A program made the translations under genes and the position numbers. From assembly GCA_017527065.1 (NCBI GenBank), contig JAFXQO010000068.1, positions 1-58,097 on the forward strand: DNA of 58,097 bases, given 5' to 3'. Positions 43,999 through 53,118 of the stretch are shown in pieces. Position 1 is the first letter of the stretch; every line of letters starts with the position of its first letter. The notes under the pieces were generated by a model. It was not told where the DNA came from and did no database searches. It was given only the letters and a program-made list of their open reading frames with translations. Source of the DNA: Clostridia bacterium. GTDB lineage: Bacteria; Bacillota; Clostridia; Christensenellales; Aristaeellaceae.

Positions 43999-46470
43999 AT
44001 GACGAAAAAATGGCTGTGCGGCTTCCTGATAGGCTGCCTGCTTATCAGTCCTCTGGGGGCCCTTGCCGACGCCGGCGAGCTTCCGCCCGCGGACAATCAG
44101 GAGCAGGAATCCTTCACGACTGGAAATGACACTGAAAACGAGGGCGATCCCGCCCCCGACGGCAATATCATACCGAAATCCGAACCGGAGCCGGAACCTG
44201 AACCAGAACCGGAGCCTCAACCCGAGCCCGAGTCCCAACCCGAGCCGGAACCGGAACCTGAACCAGAACCGGAGCCTCAACCCGAGCCCGAGCCCCAACC
44301 CGAGCCGGAACCGGAACCTCAACCTGAGCCCGAGCCCCAACCCGAGCCGGAACCGGAACCTCAGCCTGAGCCACAACCCGAACCGGAGCCCGAACCAGAG
44401 CCGCAGCCTGAGCCCGAACCGGAACCTGTGCCCGAGCCTGAACCGCAGCCTGAACCCGAGCCGCAGCCCGAACCGCTGCCAGCCTCCGTCGACTGGCCCG
44501 CGATCTGGGCTGAAAGCGAGGCCTGGTTTTACGGGGCGGACGGAACGGTCGTACACGGCGCGCTGAGCGATCTCTGCCGCGACCTTATCGCGAGCGGGGA
44601 ACTGGACGCGGAACATCCCGTCGAACTTGCGCTCTGCGCCGATAAACTGCTCGTGATCGAGGAAATCCGGCGCGGGGACATCCGGTTCTTCTCCTTTGCG
44701 GCAGACGCGCGCGTGCTGGAAGACGCCGAAGAGCGAACGCTGGTCGTTTCGGAATACGCGCCCGGCGAGGAACCGGGTGAGGAACCGGGTGAGGAACCGG
44801 ACGACGACCCCGACGCTGTCGTCACATTCTACGTGTGGCTGGAGCCCAAGGCCGTTCCCAGCGCGACGCCTTCTCCCGCCCCCTCCGAAACACCCATCCC
44901 TGACCCGACTGATGAGCCGACTGACGCCCCCACCGACGCCCCCACTGACGGACCAACCTCTCCTCCGGAGCCGGAGGACGGCTTTGAAACGATCGAGCAG
45001 GCGGAGGACCTGCTGCTGCGGGCGAAGGATTTTAAAGACAGCGCCTGGAGCAACGCGCGCCCGGTGTTCAAAATGAGCGGCATACCGGAAGGTGAGCGCT
45101 ACTGGGAATACGCGGTGATCCCTTACGGGAAGCAGATTCAACTCGTGAAGGATGGCGTCTATTCCCCCGAAGGGGAGGGCGAATACACCCTGCGCTTCCT
45201 CATGCTGGATGATTTGGGCGACGTGGCCTGCGCCTCGGACACCTACACCGTGATGCTGGACTTCACCCCGCCGGAGATTATCGACGCGGACGCGGAGAGC
45301 GGCGAAGACTTTACGCTGATCGTGTCCGCGACCGACGAACTGAGCGGACTGGACGCCGTCTCCCTGGACGGCGGCGAAACATGGACGGAATTTGACGGCG
45401 ACGAGCCGTATACCTATACCGCGGAGGCGGAGACGGTCATCGCGGCGGGCGATCTCGTCGTGCGGGACCGGGCGGGCAATACGACCGCCTGGCCCGATGA
45501 AATCACACTGACCGGCCAGGCCGGCGAAGACGAGCCGTTTTACCCCGACGATCCCGGCGGCGTCGTCGATCCGGGCGAAGATCCCGGCTGGGGCGGCGGC
45601 GGAGGCGGCGGAAGCGGCGGGGGCGGCGGCAGCCCCAGCGCGACTTACGCGCCCCATTCCAAGGGCAGCGGCGCGGCCAAGCACGACTACGACCAGGTCG
45701 CCGTTCCGAAGGATGAGGAAGAAAAGCCGATGCACACCCTGACGCTGGACGGCGAGGAGCTGGAGCTGACGCTCACCCTCGACGAGGCGCAGGGCCCCGA
45801 TTTCGACGAGACCTACGAAGCGGTGTTCAAGGTGGAAACGGCCTACTGGGCCGAGCCGCCGGCTGAAGACGAAGCGCCGGCCGCGGCCGGCGCGACGCCG
45901 TCGCCCAAGCCGACGCCAAAGCCTTCGCCAGCGCCCACCGTCACGCCGCCGGAAGACGTCGAGCCGAACACCATGATCCTCGACGCCCAAATGGACGAAA
46001 CCGTGCTTGAGGACGGCGCGTTCCAGTATTCCTGGAAGATCAACGGCGCGGTGCTGCGCCAGCTCAGGAAGAGCGGCGTCAGCTATCTGGCGCTGAAGAT
46101 CGGCGATCAGCTGACGGCGCTTCCCGCCGAGGGCTTCCTGGCCGGAGAAAAATACACCGAGCTGAAGATGCAGGGCGTTTCGACGCGGCGCTTCCAGTAC
46201 GACGTGGTGATGCGGTTCACCCCGCCCGACCCGGAAGCGGAACCGCCGGACGGGAACGAACCGCCCGTCAGCCCCTGGACTACCGAGATCTACGTGACGG
46301 TCGAGGAAGAGACGACGCTGCTCACCGAGGATCAGCTGGAGCCGATCTACATGACGAACGTGTGCGTGGGTCCTTCGGTCATGATGAGCGTGCCCTACGG
46401 CACCTGGGTCGACGAAGAAACGGAAACCGGCCCCGCGTCGAGCGGAGCCCCGATTGAAAAGGAGGAATAA
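43999..46470 (+). CDS. Secreted Pro-Glu repeat protein with Ig-like segment
   Basis: An 823-residue exported protein with no recognised family. Layout: signal peptide (MTKKW..., ending ALADAGE), acidic spacer, a Pro-Glu/Pro-Gln repeat (about residues 60-160), a globular segment, a small Pro-Gly-Glu-Glu repeat, a Thr-Asp-Ala-Pro stretch, a beta-rich part resembling bacterial Ig-like folds ([17 protein letters not shown]...), a glycine linker of about 18 residues (near 530), and a C-terminal region split by a Thr-Pro-Lys-rich linker. No LPXTG or SLH anchor is seen. The rigid repeat suggests spanning the cell wall. The next gene's ribosome binding site lies in its last codons. Confidence 0.85.
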   Translation: MTKKWLCGFLIGCLLISPLGALADAGELPPADNQEQESFTTGNDTENEGDPAPDGNIIPKSEPEPEPEPEPEPQPEPESQPEPEPEPEPEPEPQPEPEPQPEPEPEPQPEPEPQPEPEPEPQPEPQPEPEPEPEPQPEPEPEPVPEPEPQPEPEPQPEPLPASVDWPAIWAESEAWFYGADGTVVHGALSDLCRDLIASGELDAEHPVELALCADKLLVIEEIRRGDIRFFSFAADARVLEDAEERTLVVSEYAPGEEPGEEPGEEPDDDPDAVVTFYVWLEPKAVPSATPSPAPSETPIPDPTDEPTDAPTDAPTDGPTSPPEPEDGFETIEQAEDLLLRAKDFKDSAWSNARPVFKMSGIPEGERYWEYAVIPYGKQIQLVKDGVYSPEGEGEYTLRFLMLDDLGDVACASDTYTVMLDFTPPEIIDADAESGEDFTLIVSATDELSGLDAVSLDGGETWTEFDGDEPYTYTAEAETVIAAGDLVVRDRAGNTTAWPDEITLTGQAGEDEPFYPDDPGGVVDPGEDPGWGGGGGGGSGGGGGSPSATYAPHSKGSGAAKHDYDQVAVPKDEEEKPMHTLTLDGEELELTLTLDEAQGPDFDETYEAVFKVETAYWAEPPAEDEAPAAAGATPSPKPTPKPSPAPTVTPPEDVEPNTMILDAQMDETVLEDGAFQYSWKINGAVLRQLRKSGVSYLALKIGDQLTALPAEGFLAGEKYTELKMQGVSTRRFQYDVVMRFTPPDPEAEPPDGNEPPVSPWTTEIYVTVEEETTLLTEDQLEPIYMTNVCVGPSVMMSVPYGTWVDEETETGPASSGAPIEKEE
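44176..44478 (+). repeat. Tandem Pro-Glu/Gln coding repeat with 60-bp and 42-bp units
   Basis: At DNA level 44191-44250 and 44251-44310 are near-identical 60-bp units (one mismatch, at 44233 versus 44293). A further 42-bp unit starting at 44281 is repeated from 44323. The high identity between units, despite free synonymous choice for Pro and Glu, points to recent slippage duplication and likely length variation between strains. Confidence 0.85.
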
Positions 46471-46473
46471 TCC

Positions 46474-47604
46474 GTGATAAAGAGAGCGATGGCGCTGGCC
46501 CTAATCCTGGCTTTGGCGCTGGGGCTGACAGCCGCCGCCCGGGCGGAGATCGAGCTGTCCTACGAGGGCGTTGTTGTGGCGGGAGAAACCATTCCGGTCA
46601 CGGCGGCTTTCGGCGGGCGGCTGTCCAACATGAAGCTGCGGAAGGGCGACCTGGTGAATAAGGGCGACGTGATTGCCGAGATCGCGACCACGCTGAACTA
46701 CGCCCCCCTCGAAGGCACGGTCACAGGCATCTACGCCGAGGAGGGCGACGACGCGGAGGCCATCGCCGGGCGCTACGGCGCGGTGCTCTACATCGAACCC
46801 ACCAACCGCTACACCATCAAGGCCACCACCGAGAAGGCCTACAACAAGAGCGAAAACAAATACATCCACCTGGGCGAGAAGGTCTACCTCTCCTGTACGG
46901 CGGACGGCACTCACCAGGGCACCGGCATGGTCGCCGGACTGACCGACGAGGGCTATACCGTGGAAGTGACGGGCGGCGAGTTCTATATGGGCGAGACGGT
47001 GGGCATTTACCGCCGGGCGGATTACGCAGCGGAGAGCCGCATCGGCCGGGGCAGCGTCGGGCGCACCAGTCCGGTCGCGGTCAAGGGCTCCGGCTCCGTG
47101 CTGCGGCTGCATGTGGAGAACGGCGATTTCGTGGAGCGCGGCGAGCTGCTTTTCGAGACGGTCGACGGCCTGCTCGACGGCCTGTACGCCACCGACGGCC
47201 GCGTGACCGCGCCGACCTCCGGCGTCGTCGCCTCGGTTGACGCCGCCTCCGGCGAGAGCGTGACCAAGGGCGCGAGCGTCGTAAAGCTCTATCCCACCGC
47301 GTCGATGCAGATCGAACTCTCCATTCCCGAAGAGGATCTGTTCGAGCTGTTCGAGGGCGAGGGCGTCGACATCGAATTCTACTGGGACAATGACGAGAGC
47401 ATGAACTACAAAGGCATCATCGCTTCCATCTCCCACCTGAGCGAGGAAACGACGGACGCCAAGAAGAGTTACAAGGCCTACGTGACCTTCCAGCCGGACG
47501 AGCGCGTGCGGCTGGGGATGAGCGTGATCGTGTATCCCAACGGCGCGGGCTTCGAGGACGGCGCGGATGAAGGCGGCGAAGACGCCGGACACGGCGAAGA
47601 ATAA
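46474..47604 (+). CDS. Exported HlyD/MFP-like adaptor protein
   Basis: A 376-residue exported protein with signal peptide (ending AAARAE), two lipoyl-like halves (AAFGGRLSNMKLRKGDLVNKG and VTAPTSGVVASVDAASGESV) and beta-barrel regions characteristic of periplasmic adaptor proteins of efflux pumps. The lipoyl motifs lack the lysine for modification, as in all adaptors. The usual alpha-helical hairpin is essentially absent. The C-terminus is acidic. The GTG at 46474 follows AAAAGGAGG at about 8 nt; the site overlaps the preceding gene. Confidence 0.8.
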   Translation: MIKRAMALALILALALGLTAAARAEIELSYEGVVVAGETIPVTAAFGGRLSNMKLRKGDLVNKGDVIAEIATTLNYAPLEGTVTGIYAEEGDDAEAIAGRYGAVLYIEPTNRYTIKATTEKAYNKSENKYIHLGEKVYLSCTADGTHQGTGMVAGLTDEGYTVEVTGGEFYMGETVGIYRRADYAAESRIGRGSVGRTSPVAVKGSGSVLRLHVENGDFVERGELLFETVDGLLDGLYATDGRVTAPTSGVVASVDAASGESVTKGASVVKLYPTASMQIELSIPEEDLFELFEGEGVDIEFYWDNDESMNYKGIIASISHLSEETTDAKKSYKAYVTFQPDERVRLGMSVIVYPNGAGFEDGADEGGEDAGHGEE

Positions 47605-47628
47605 ATAAAAGCAGAGAGGACAAAGACG

Positions 47629-49932
47629 ATGAAGAAGACGATCATTTCATGGCTCCTGGCGCTCGCGCTGTTTGCGGGCATGATTCCGGCCGCGCTGGCC
47701 TCGACCGGCGACGCGACGGTCTACTATGCCGCGCCAGAAGACGGAATGGGCTACTACAGCGTGGAAAGCTGCATGCTGGCCGGAAACAAGGTTTATTACT
47801 ACACCGGGAACAAGCTGTACGTGTACGACATCGCGACGCAGCAGACCGAGGAATTCGACGCCAGCGCGCTGCTTGAAGACGCGGAGGGCCGGGAGTCCGC
47901 GGAGGACGGCGCGCCGGAACCCTACAGCGAGATCGCGGCCTGGTTCGTGAAAGACGGCGAGGTGTTCGCCTTGATAAACAAGGGCGAATATGCCGGCGAT
48001 GGCCGCACCGTCGAGGGCGGGTATATCAACCGTCTCACCCTCGCGGACGGCGCGGCGGCTCTCGAGTCCGCCGACATGCCGCGGCTGGACTGGAGCGGCA
48101 TGATCGAGACATACGACGAGTACAGCTACAGCCGCTGGGCTCAGGACTCCTTCTGCTCCGGCGACAGCCTGTTTATCCAGACCTATGACGACGAGGGCAA
48201 CGATCTCGTCATGCAGTTCGACCTGACCGACGGCCAGGCCCGCGAGCACTACATCCAGGACCTGAACAGCATCGCCCCGGCAGGCGACGGGCGGCTTCTC
48301 GTCTGCCTGTGGGGCGACGAAGAACTGGCCCGCATCGGTTTCTACGATCCGGCCAGCGAATCCGTTGACATCCGCGCCGAATACAAGGTCGTCGACTATA
48401 TGCTGCCCCAGAACATGTGCTACAGCGCGGAAAACGACACGGTTTACTATGTGTTTTCCGGCGAGATCTGGGCCGCGCCCGGCTTCGACTTTGACAATGC
48501 CGTGTCCGTCAACGACTGCCCAGCGGGCGGCGTCGGCAAGGCCGCGCAGATGACCGACGACGGCTTCCTGCTGCTGTACGATTACGAGACCGTCGTGCTG
48601 CGCAACACCGACCCCGCCCAGCGCTCCGAAATCACACTGTACGTGAAGAACTACAGCTATGTGAGCGCGATCGATAAGGCGTATTATGACTACACCAACC
48701 GCCGCGGGGATATCTCGATGGTCATCAGCAGCAACGGACAGCCGGGCGACATCCTGCAGGCCATGATGAACCGCGACGGCAGCGTCGATATCTACTGCAT
48801 GGACATGTCCCTGAGCCAGTACAGCGCCGTGTTCGAGCGCGGCTACATGGCCGAGCTGGATGGCAGCGCGAAGCTGACCGCGGCTGTGGACAGCATGTAT
48901 CCCGCCATCGCGGAGGCTGTTAAAAAGGATGGCGTGCTCTACGCCATTCCACTGGGCGCTTACGGCTACGGCATGGGCGTCAACACGACCGCGCTTGAAA
49001 AGCTGGGCCTGACCATGGACGACATGCCCAAGACCTGGGACGGCTTCTTCGATTTCCTCGCGGAGCTTCCCGAAAAGCTGGAGGGCAGCGAAGTGCGTGC
49101 CTTCGACAGCTGGTATGAGCAGCGCGACCTGCGGATGCAGCTGTTCAACACCCTCCTGATGAGCTATCAGAACTACATCAACGCGGGCGAGGCCGAATAC
49201 GCCTTCAACACCCCGCTTCTGAACGGCCTGATGGCGCGGATCGACGAGATCGACATGGGCGCGCTGGACGTCGTCGAGAGCAACTACGACGAGGAGACCG
49301 ATACCTGGTATGATAACTATGACGACCGTACGGCGCTCTTTACAGATAGCGTGTCGACCGTCATACAGAGCTACAACGAGGGCGAGCCGCTGCTGCTGAC
49401 CTTCGGCGATGAAGCGCCCCGCGCCTCGATCTACCTGCGCGTGGCTTTCGTGAATCCCTTCTCCGCCCACGTGGCCGAGAGCGTTGAGTTCCTCGAGACG
49501 CTGATCGACGACCTGGACATGCAGGCTCAGTACGCCTTCTATCCGGACCGCGACGAGCCCATCCGCTATCCCGACTTTGAGGAGTATAAGGTGAGCCTGG
49601 CCCAGTGGCTCGAAGAGGCCAGGGAGGCGCTCGAGAAGGCCGGCGAGGACGAGAAGGAAGACTACGAAGACACCGTCCGGTATCTGGAGGAAAACCTCGC
49701 CACCATCGACGACACCTACTGGATGTTCAGCCCCCAGGCCATCGAATCCTACAAGGCCCGCGTTCAGTATCTCTCCCCCGTCACCTACGACTTCACGAGC
49801 GAGCTGACCTACGACGAGAACGACAGCTTCTACAGCCTCTTCCAGCGCTTCTATGAGGGCAACGTGAGCGCTTCCGAGCTGCTGGCCGGCATCGACAAGA
49901 AAGTCCAGATGATGCGGCTGGAGGGCATGTGA
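47629..49932 (+). CDS. Large extracellular solute-binding protein with N-terminal propeller-like domain
   Basis: A 767-residue exported protein. The signal peptide (ending PAALASTGD) has no lipobox, unlike most Gram-positive binding proteins. Residues about 30-330 are rich in Tyr, Asp and Gly with repeated beta segments (NKVYYYTGNKLYVYDI, DTVYYVFSGEIWAAPG), suggesting a beta-propeller sensor. From about 340 the sequence matches a family 1 (sugar-type) solute-binding protein: DILQAMMNRDGSVDIYCMD, DGVLYAIPLGAYGYGMGVNT, KTWDGFFDFLAELP. A charged helical part follows (about 650-690). It precedes the cognate permeases. The ligand is unknown. Confidence 0.85.
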   Translation: MKKTIISWLLALALFAGMIPAALASTGDATVYYAAPEDGMGYYSVESCMLAGNKVYYYTGNKLYVYDIATQQTEEFDASALLEDAEGRESAEDGAPEPYSEIAAWFVKDGEVFALINKGEYAGDGRTVEGGYINRLTLADGAAALESADMPRLDWSGMIETYDEYSYSRWAQDSFCSGDSLFIQTYDDEGNDLVMQFDLTDGQAREHYIQDLNSIAPAGDGRLLVCLWGDEELARIGFYDPASESVDIRAEYKVVDYMLPQNMCYSAENDTVYYVFSGEIWAAPGFDFDNAVSVNDCPAGGVGKAAQMTDDGFLLLYDYETVVLRNTDPAQRSEITLYVKNYSYVSAIDKAYYDYTNRRGDISMVISSNGQPGDILQAMMNRDGSVDIYCMDMSLSQYSAVFERGYMAELDGSAKLTAAVDSMYPAIAEAVKKDGVLYAIPLGAYGYGMGVNTTALEKLGLTMDDMPKTWDGFFDFLAELPEKLEGSEVRAFDSWYEQRDLRMQLFNTLLMSYQNYINAGEAEYAFNTPLLNGLMARIDEIDMGALDVVESNYDEETDTWYDNYDDRTALFTDSVSTVIQSYNEGEPLLLTFGDEAPRASIYLRVAFVNPFSAHVAESVEFLETLIDDLDMQAQYAFYPDRDEPIRYPDFEEYKVSLAQWLEEAREALEKAGEDEKEDYEDTVRYLEENLATIDDTYWMFSPQAIESYKARVQYLSPVTYDFTSELTYDENDSFYSLFQRFYEGNVSASELLAGIDKKVQMMRLEGM

Positions 49933-50020
49933 GGCAATTAGGAATTTGGAATTAGGAATTGGGAATTGGGAGTTTGAAGAAAGATGTCCGCCTGCGGCCC
50001 GATCTGGTACGCGGGCGGAC
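49933..50020 (+). repeat. Short GGAATT tandem repeat plus hairpin between binding protein and permease
   Basis: 49936-49970 consists of about five near-tandem copies of the heptamer GGAATTR/K (AATTAGGAATTTGGAATTAG...). It is followed by a 10-bp inverted repeat with one G-T wobble (49986-49995 with 50011-50020, 15-nt loop). It fills the only sizeable gap in the locus and has no U-tract. Such an element may be a dispersed intergenic repeat or a stability hairpin that sets high binding-protein and low permease expression. Confidence 0.65.
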
Positions 50021-50035
50021 TGTCTGGAGGAACCG

Positions 50036-50890
50036 GTGTATACGAAAAAGAGGTATGCGCTGCCGTTTTTGCTGCCCGGACTGGCGGGGATCCTGCTGTT
50101 TTACATAGCGCCCTTCATCGGCGGCGTCTGGTACAGCGTCACGGACGGCAGCTATAAAAACGCCTTTGTCGGGTTCCAGAACTACCTGAATGTGTGGAAA
50201 AACCAGATGTTCAGGCTGGGGCTTAAAAACACCATGGAGCTGTCGCTCATCTGCGCGCCGCTTCTGTGGCTTTTGTCGTTCGTGCTGAGCCTGCTGCTCA
50301 ACCGCATCCGCCCGTCGGGCGGTTTCTTTCAGAGCAGCGTGCTGCTCCCCTACCTCATGCCTTCTTCGGCGGTACTGATCATATGGCTTTTGTGGTTTGA
50401 CTTCGGCGGGCCGGTGAACCGGCTTTTCGCGCTGCTGGGGCGGGATCGGGTGATCTGGCTGGAGGGCGCGGCGCTGCGGCTGCCGATCGTGCTCATGTTC
50501 CTCTGGAAAAACCTGGGCTTCTGCATTGTCATCTTCGCGGCGGCGCTGCAGGCCATTCCGGAGCCGCTCTATGAATACGCCACGCTGGAGGGCGCCACGT
50601 TCCGGCAGCAGGCGTTCACCATCACGCTGCCGCTGATCGTCCCCTCGGCGTTTCTGGTGTTCATTCTGGCGTGGATCAACGCCTTCAAGATTTTCAAGGA
50701 AGTGTATTTCATCGGCGGCGCCTATCCGGACGAGCCGGTCTACACGCTGCAAAATTACATGAACAACATGTACTCAAAGCTCAACTATCAGAACGTGACC
50801 ACCGCGGCTTACAGCTTCGCGGTGATCGTGTTCGCGCTGTTCGGCCTTCTTTTCTTCCTGCAAAAGCGCGCTCAGCGCGGGCTGAACTGA
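50036..50890 (+). CDS. Sugar-type ABC transporter permease (MalF/UgpA-like)
   Basis: A 284-residue membrane protein with six predicted spans. The cytoplasmic EAA loop that contacts the ATPase reads EYATLEGATFRQQAFTITLP, and the N-terminus LLPGLAGILLFYIAPFIGG is typical of the MalF/UgpA group. The GTG at 50036 is chosen because GGAGG lies 5 nt upstream; the open frame further upstream crosses the repeat element and is not coding. It pairs with the next gene. No ATPase gene is in the locus. Confidence 0.92.
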   Translation: MYTKKRYALPFLLPGLAGILLFYIAPFIGGVWYSVTDGSYKNAFVGFQNYLNVWKNQMFRLGLKNTMELSLICAPLLWLLSFVLSLLLNRIRPSGGFFQSSVLLPYLMPSSAVLIIWLLWFDFGGPVNRLFALLGRDRVIWLEGAALRLPIVLMFLWKNLGFCIVIFAAALQAIPEPLYEYATLEGATFRQQAFTITLPLIVPSAFLVFILAWINAFKIFKEVYFIGGAYPDEPVYTLQNYMNNMYSKLNYQNVTTAAYSFAVIVFALFGLLFFLQKRAQRGLN

Positions 50891-50903
50891 GGGAGGCGCG
50901 GTC

Positions 50904-51764
50904 ATGCGGAGAAAACGCGGGGCGCGTTTCGCCCTCATCTGCGCGCTGCTCTTCATCCTGACGCTCGTCATGTTGCTGCCGATGATACAGACGTTCCTGT
51001 ACTCCTTCTCCTCCATCGAGGACATGAAAGCGTACATGAAGACCCGCGGCAGCTTCGACGGGGAAGCCTGGATGGAATCGCGGCTGTCCCCGGCCATGTT
51101 CTCGCTGGGGCAGTATTACCAGATCCTCATCACGGATAACACGGTGCTGCGGCTTTTCGTCAACTCGGCGGGCTACACGCTGCTCATCCTGCTGGGGCAG
51201 GCGCTGGTCATCCCGGCGATGGCCTTCGCGCTGAGCCGGTTCCGCTTTCCGGGCCGTGACGCGCTGTTCTTCGCCATCATCCTCCTGATGCTTCTGCCCT
51301 TCCAGGTGACGATGGTGCCGAACGTGCTCACGCTGAGGAGCATGGGCCTTTTGAACACGGTCTGGTCGGTGATCCTGCCCATGTGGTTCTCGCCGTTTTA
51401 CATCTTCCTCATCCGGCAGTTCATGGTCGGGCTGCCGGGCGAATTGATCGAAGCGGCCTCCATCGACGGCGCGGGCACCGCGCGCGTCTATCTGAACATC
51501 ATACTGCCCGTTTGCCGGCCCATCCTCGGCGCGGCGGCTGCGCTGTCCTTCGCGGACTGTTGGAATCTGGTGGAGCAGCCGCTCACCTACCTCGCCCAGC
51601 GCGACGACCTGCAGCCGCTTTCCACCATGTTCAATCAGCTTGCCAAGGAAAACACGGGCTTCGAGTTTGCCGGCGCGGCGCTCTATATCCTGCCCGCGCT
51701 GTTCGTGTATATGTTCTTCCAGTCCGACATCCTGTCGGGCATTCAACTTACAGAAATGAAGTAG
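50904..51764 (+). CDS. Sugar-type ABC transporter permease (MalG/UgpE-like)
   Basis: A 286-residue membrane protein with six predicted spans and the EAA motif EAASIDGAGTARVYLNIILP. The long extracellular loop after the first span and PFQVTMVPNVLTLRSMGLLN are typical of the MalG group. GGGAGG precedes the ATG, 13 nt after the partner permease. The intact EAA loops in both permeases imply that an ATPase from elsewhere, such as a shared MsmK-type protein, drives them. Confidence 0.93.
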   Translation: MRRKRGARFALICALLFILTLVMLLPMIQTFLYSFSSIEDMKAYMKTRGSFDGEAWMESRLSPAMFSLGQYYQILITDNTVLRLFVNSAGYTLLILLGQALVIPAMAFALSRFRFPGRDALFFAIILLMLLPFQVTMVPNVLTLRSMGLLNTVWSVILPMWFSPFYIFLIRQFMVGLPGELIEAASIDGAGTARVYLNIILPVCRPILGAAAALSFADCWNLVEQPLTYLAQRDDLQPLSTMFNQLAKENTGFEFAGAALYILPALFVYMFFQSDILSGIQLTEMK

Positions 51765-51777
51765 GGGATTCGCGTTT

Positions 51778-53109
51778 ATGAAAAAGATAGCCGTGCGCGC
51801 CATGATCACGCTTGCGGTGGTGGTGGCGCTGTGCATGTTCTTCTCCGGAACCATCCGCACGATCACCACCGCCAAGGTGCGCTTTACCTCAGCCCGTCAG
51901 GGCAAGTTTGAGATGACGAGCGAGCTGACGGGCAAGGTGCAGTTCAGGGAAACGGAGGACCTGAAGCTGAGCGTGCCAGAAGGCGCGCTGCTGAGCGTGA
52001 AGAACGTTTTCGTGAAGCCCGGCGCGGCCGTGGAGGCGGGCGACAAACTCATCGGCGCGGCCGTGGTGGACTATGAGAAGACCATCGCCCAGCTCCAAAG
52101 CGACTATGACACCGCTCAGGCGACGCTTCGGAACCTCCTGCGCAAAAACGGCGAAGCGCGCCTCACCCGGGGCGAACAGGCCTGGATGGAGGCCTATTAC
52201 GCGGCGCAGGAAGCGTCCCAGCGCAAGCGGGACGCGCGCGTGGAGGTTCAGGCGCTGCTGGCGCTGGAGGGTTTCGACCCGGAGGACGGCGCGCTGCCGG
52301 AGGGCGCGAGCGATGAGCTTGCCGCCGCCTTCGAGGCGCAGGCCCAGGCCGAAGCGGACAGTGCCGCGGCTGACGAGGCGCTGGAGAAGCTCAACCGCTA
52401 CGCCATCGCGGACGACACCTGGGATTATCTGACCCAGCGGCATGAATGCGAAGCCAAGATGGCCCGGTGCGAAGCGGACATGGCCGCCCTCACGCGGCTC
52501 TCGCGGGAAGTGGAGGCGGTTTGCGCGCCCCACGCCGGCTATGTGACCGAGGTGCTGGTGGAAAAGGGCGCTTCGATCGACAGCGCGACCGTGGCGCTCA
52601 AAATGACGCCCGAAGACAGCGCGCCGGTCATCCGCGCGGATATTTCCGACATAAAGCAGAGCGTGACCGCCGGTTCGGTCGTCACCATGGACACCCAGCG
52701 CCGCGGCCGCCTGGAGACGGCGGTCGTGGACACCGGCGTGAACGCCGACGGCAGCCGCTATGCCGACGTGACTATTACTAAAGACATGCTGCAGGCCAGC
52801 GGCGGCCTGGGCGGGCTGATGGGAACCGACGTAACCCTGCGCCTGACAACCCGCGCGCAGGAAGCCACCTGCCTCGTCTCCCCCGCCGCCGTGCGCGGCA
52901 GCGGCGACGACCGCTACGTGTTTGTGGCGGTGAAGGAGAGTTCCACCTTCGGCGGCACGCAGATGAAAGTTCAGAAGGTGAGCGTGACGGTGCTGGGCGA
53001 ATCGAGCAGCGCGGTCTCCGTGTCGGAGGATCTGGCGCGCCAGCAGATCGTCTACATGGAAGACCGCGCCATCAGCGAGGGCGACGCCGTGATGGAGTAC
53101 GGCGGCTAG
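51778..53109 (+). CDS. Membrane-anchored HlyD/MFP family adaptor
   Basis: A 443-residue protein with an N-terminal membrane anchor (AMITLAVVVALCMFFSG), a split lipoyl domain (VPEGALLSVKNVFVKPGAAVEAG and CAPHAGYVTEVLVEKGASI) around a long alpha-helical hairpin (about 95-235, coiled-coil-like, Ala/Glu/Arg-rich), and a C-terminal beta-barrel ending AISEGDAVMEYGG. This is the classic efflux adaptor layout and differs from the hairpin-less adaptor earlier in the locus. GGGGAT lies upstream of the ATG, 13 nt after the MalG-like gene. Confidence 0.88.
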   Translation: MKKIAVRAMITLAVVVALCMFFSGTIRTITTAKVRFTSARQGKFEMTSELTGKVQFRETEDLKLSVPEGALLSVKNVFVKPGAAVEAGDKLIGAAVVDYEKTIAQLQSDYDTAQATLRNLLRKNGEARLTRGEQAWMEAYYAAQEASQRKRDARVEVQALLALEGFDPEDGALPEGASDELAAAFEAQAQAEADSAAADEALEKLNRYAIADDTWDYLTQRHECEAKMARCEADMAALTRLSREVEAVCAPHAGYVTEVLVEKGASIDSATVALKMTPEDSAPVIRADISDIKQSVTAGSVVTMDTQRRGRLETAVVDTGVNADGSRYADVTITKDMLQASGGLGGLMGTDVTLRLTTRAQEATCLVSPAAVRGSGDDRYVFVAVKESSTFGGTQMKVQKVSVTVLGESSSAVSVSEDLARQQIVYMEDRAISEGDAVMEYGG

Positions 53110-53118
53110 GAGGCGCAC

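Noticed and set aside
44176-44478. Repeats considered as a CRISPR array
   Set aside because: The repeats are contiguous, in frame and code for Pro-Glu; there are no unique spacers.
43879-45990. A 703-codon minus-strand frame opposite the PE-repeat protein
   Set aside because: It reads as Arg/Gly/Phe repeats that merely mirror the Pro-Glu repeat, with no ribosome binding site; the plus strand has a signal peptide and a ribosome binding site leading into the next gene.
49946-50035. An N-terminal extension of the MalF-like permease
   Set aside because: It would translate the GGAATT repeat and hairpin; the GTG at 50036 has a GGAGG site and begins just before the first membrane span.
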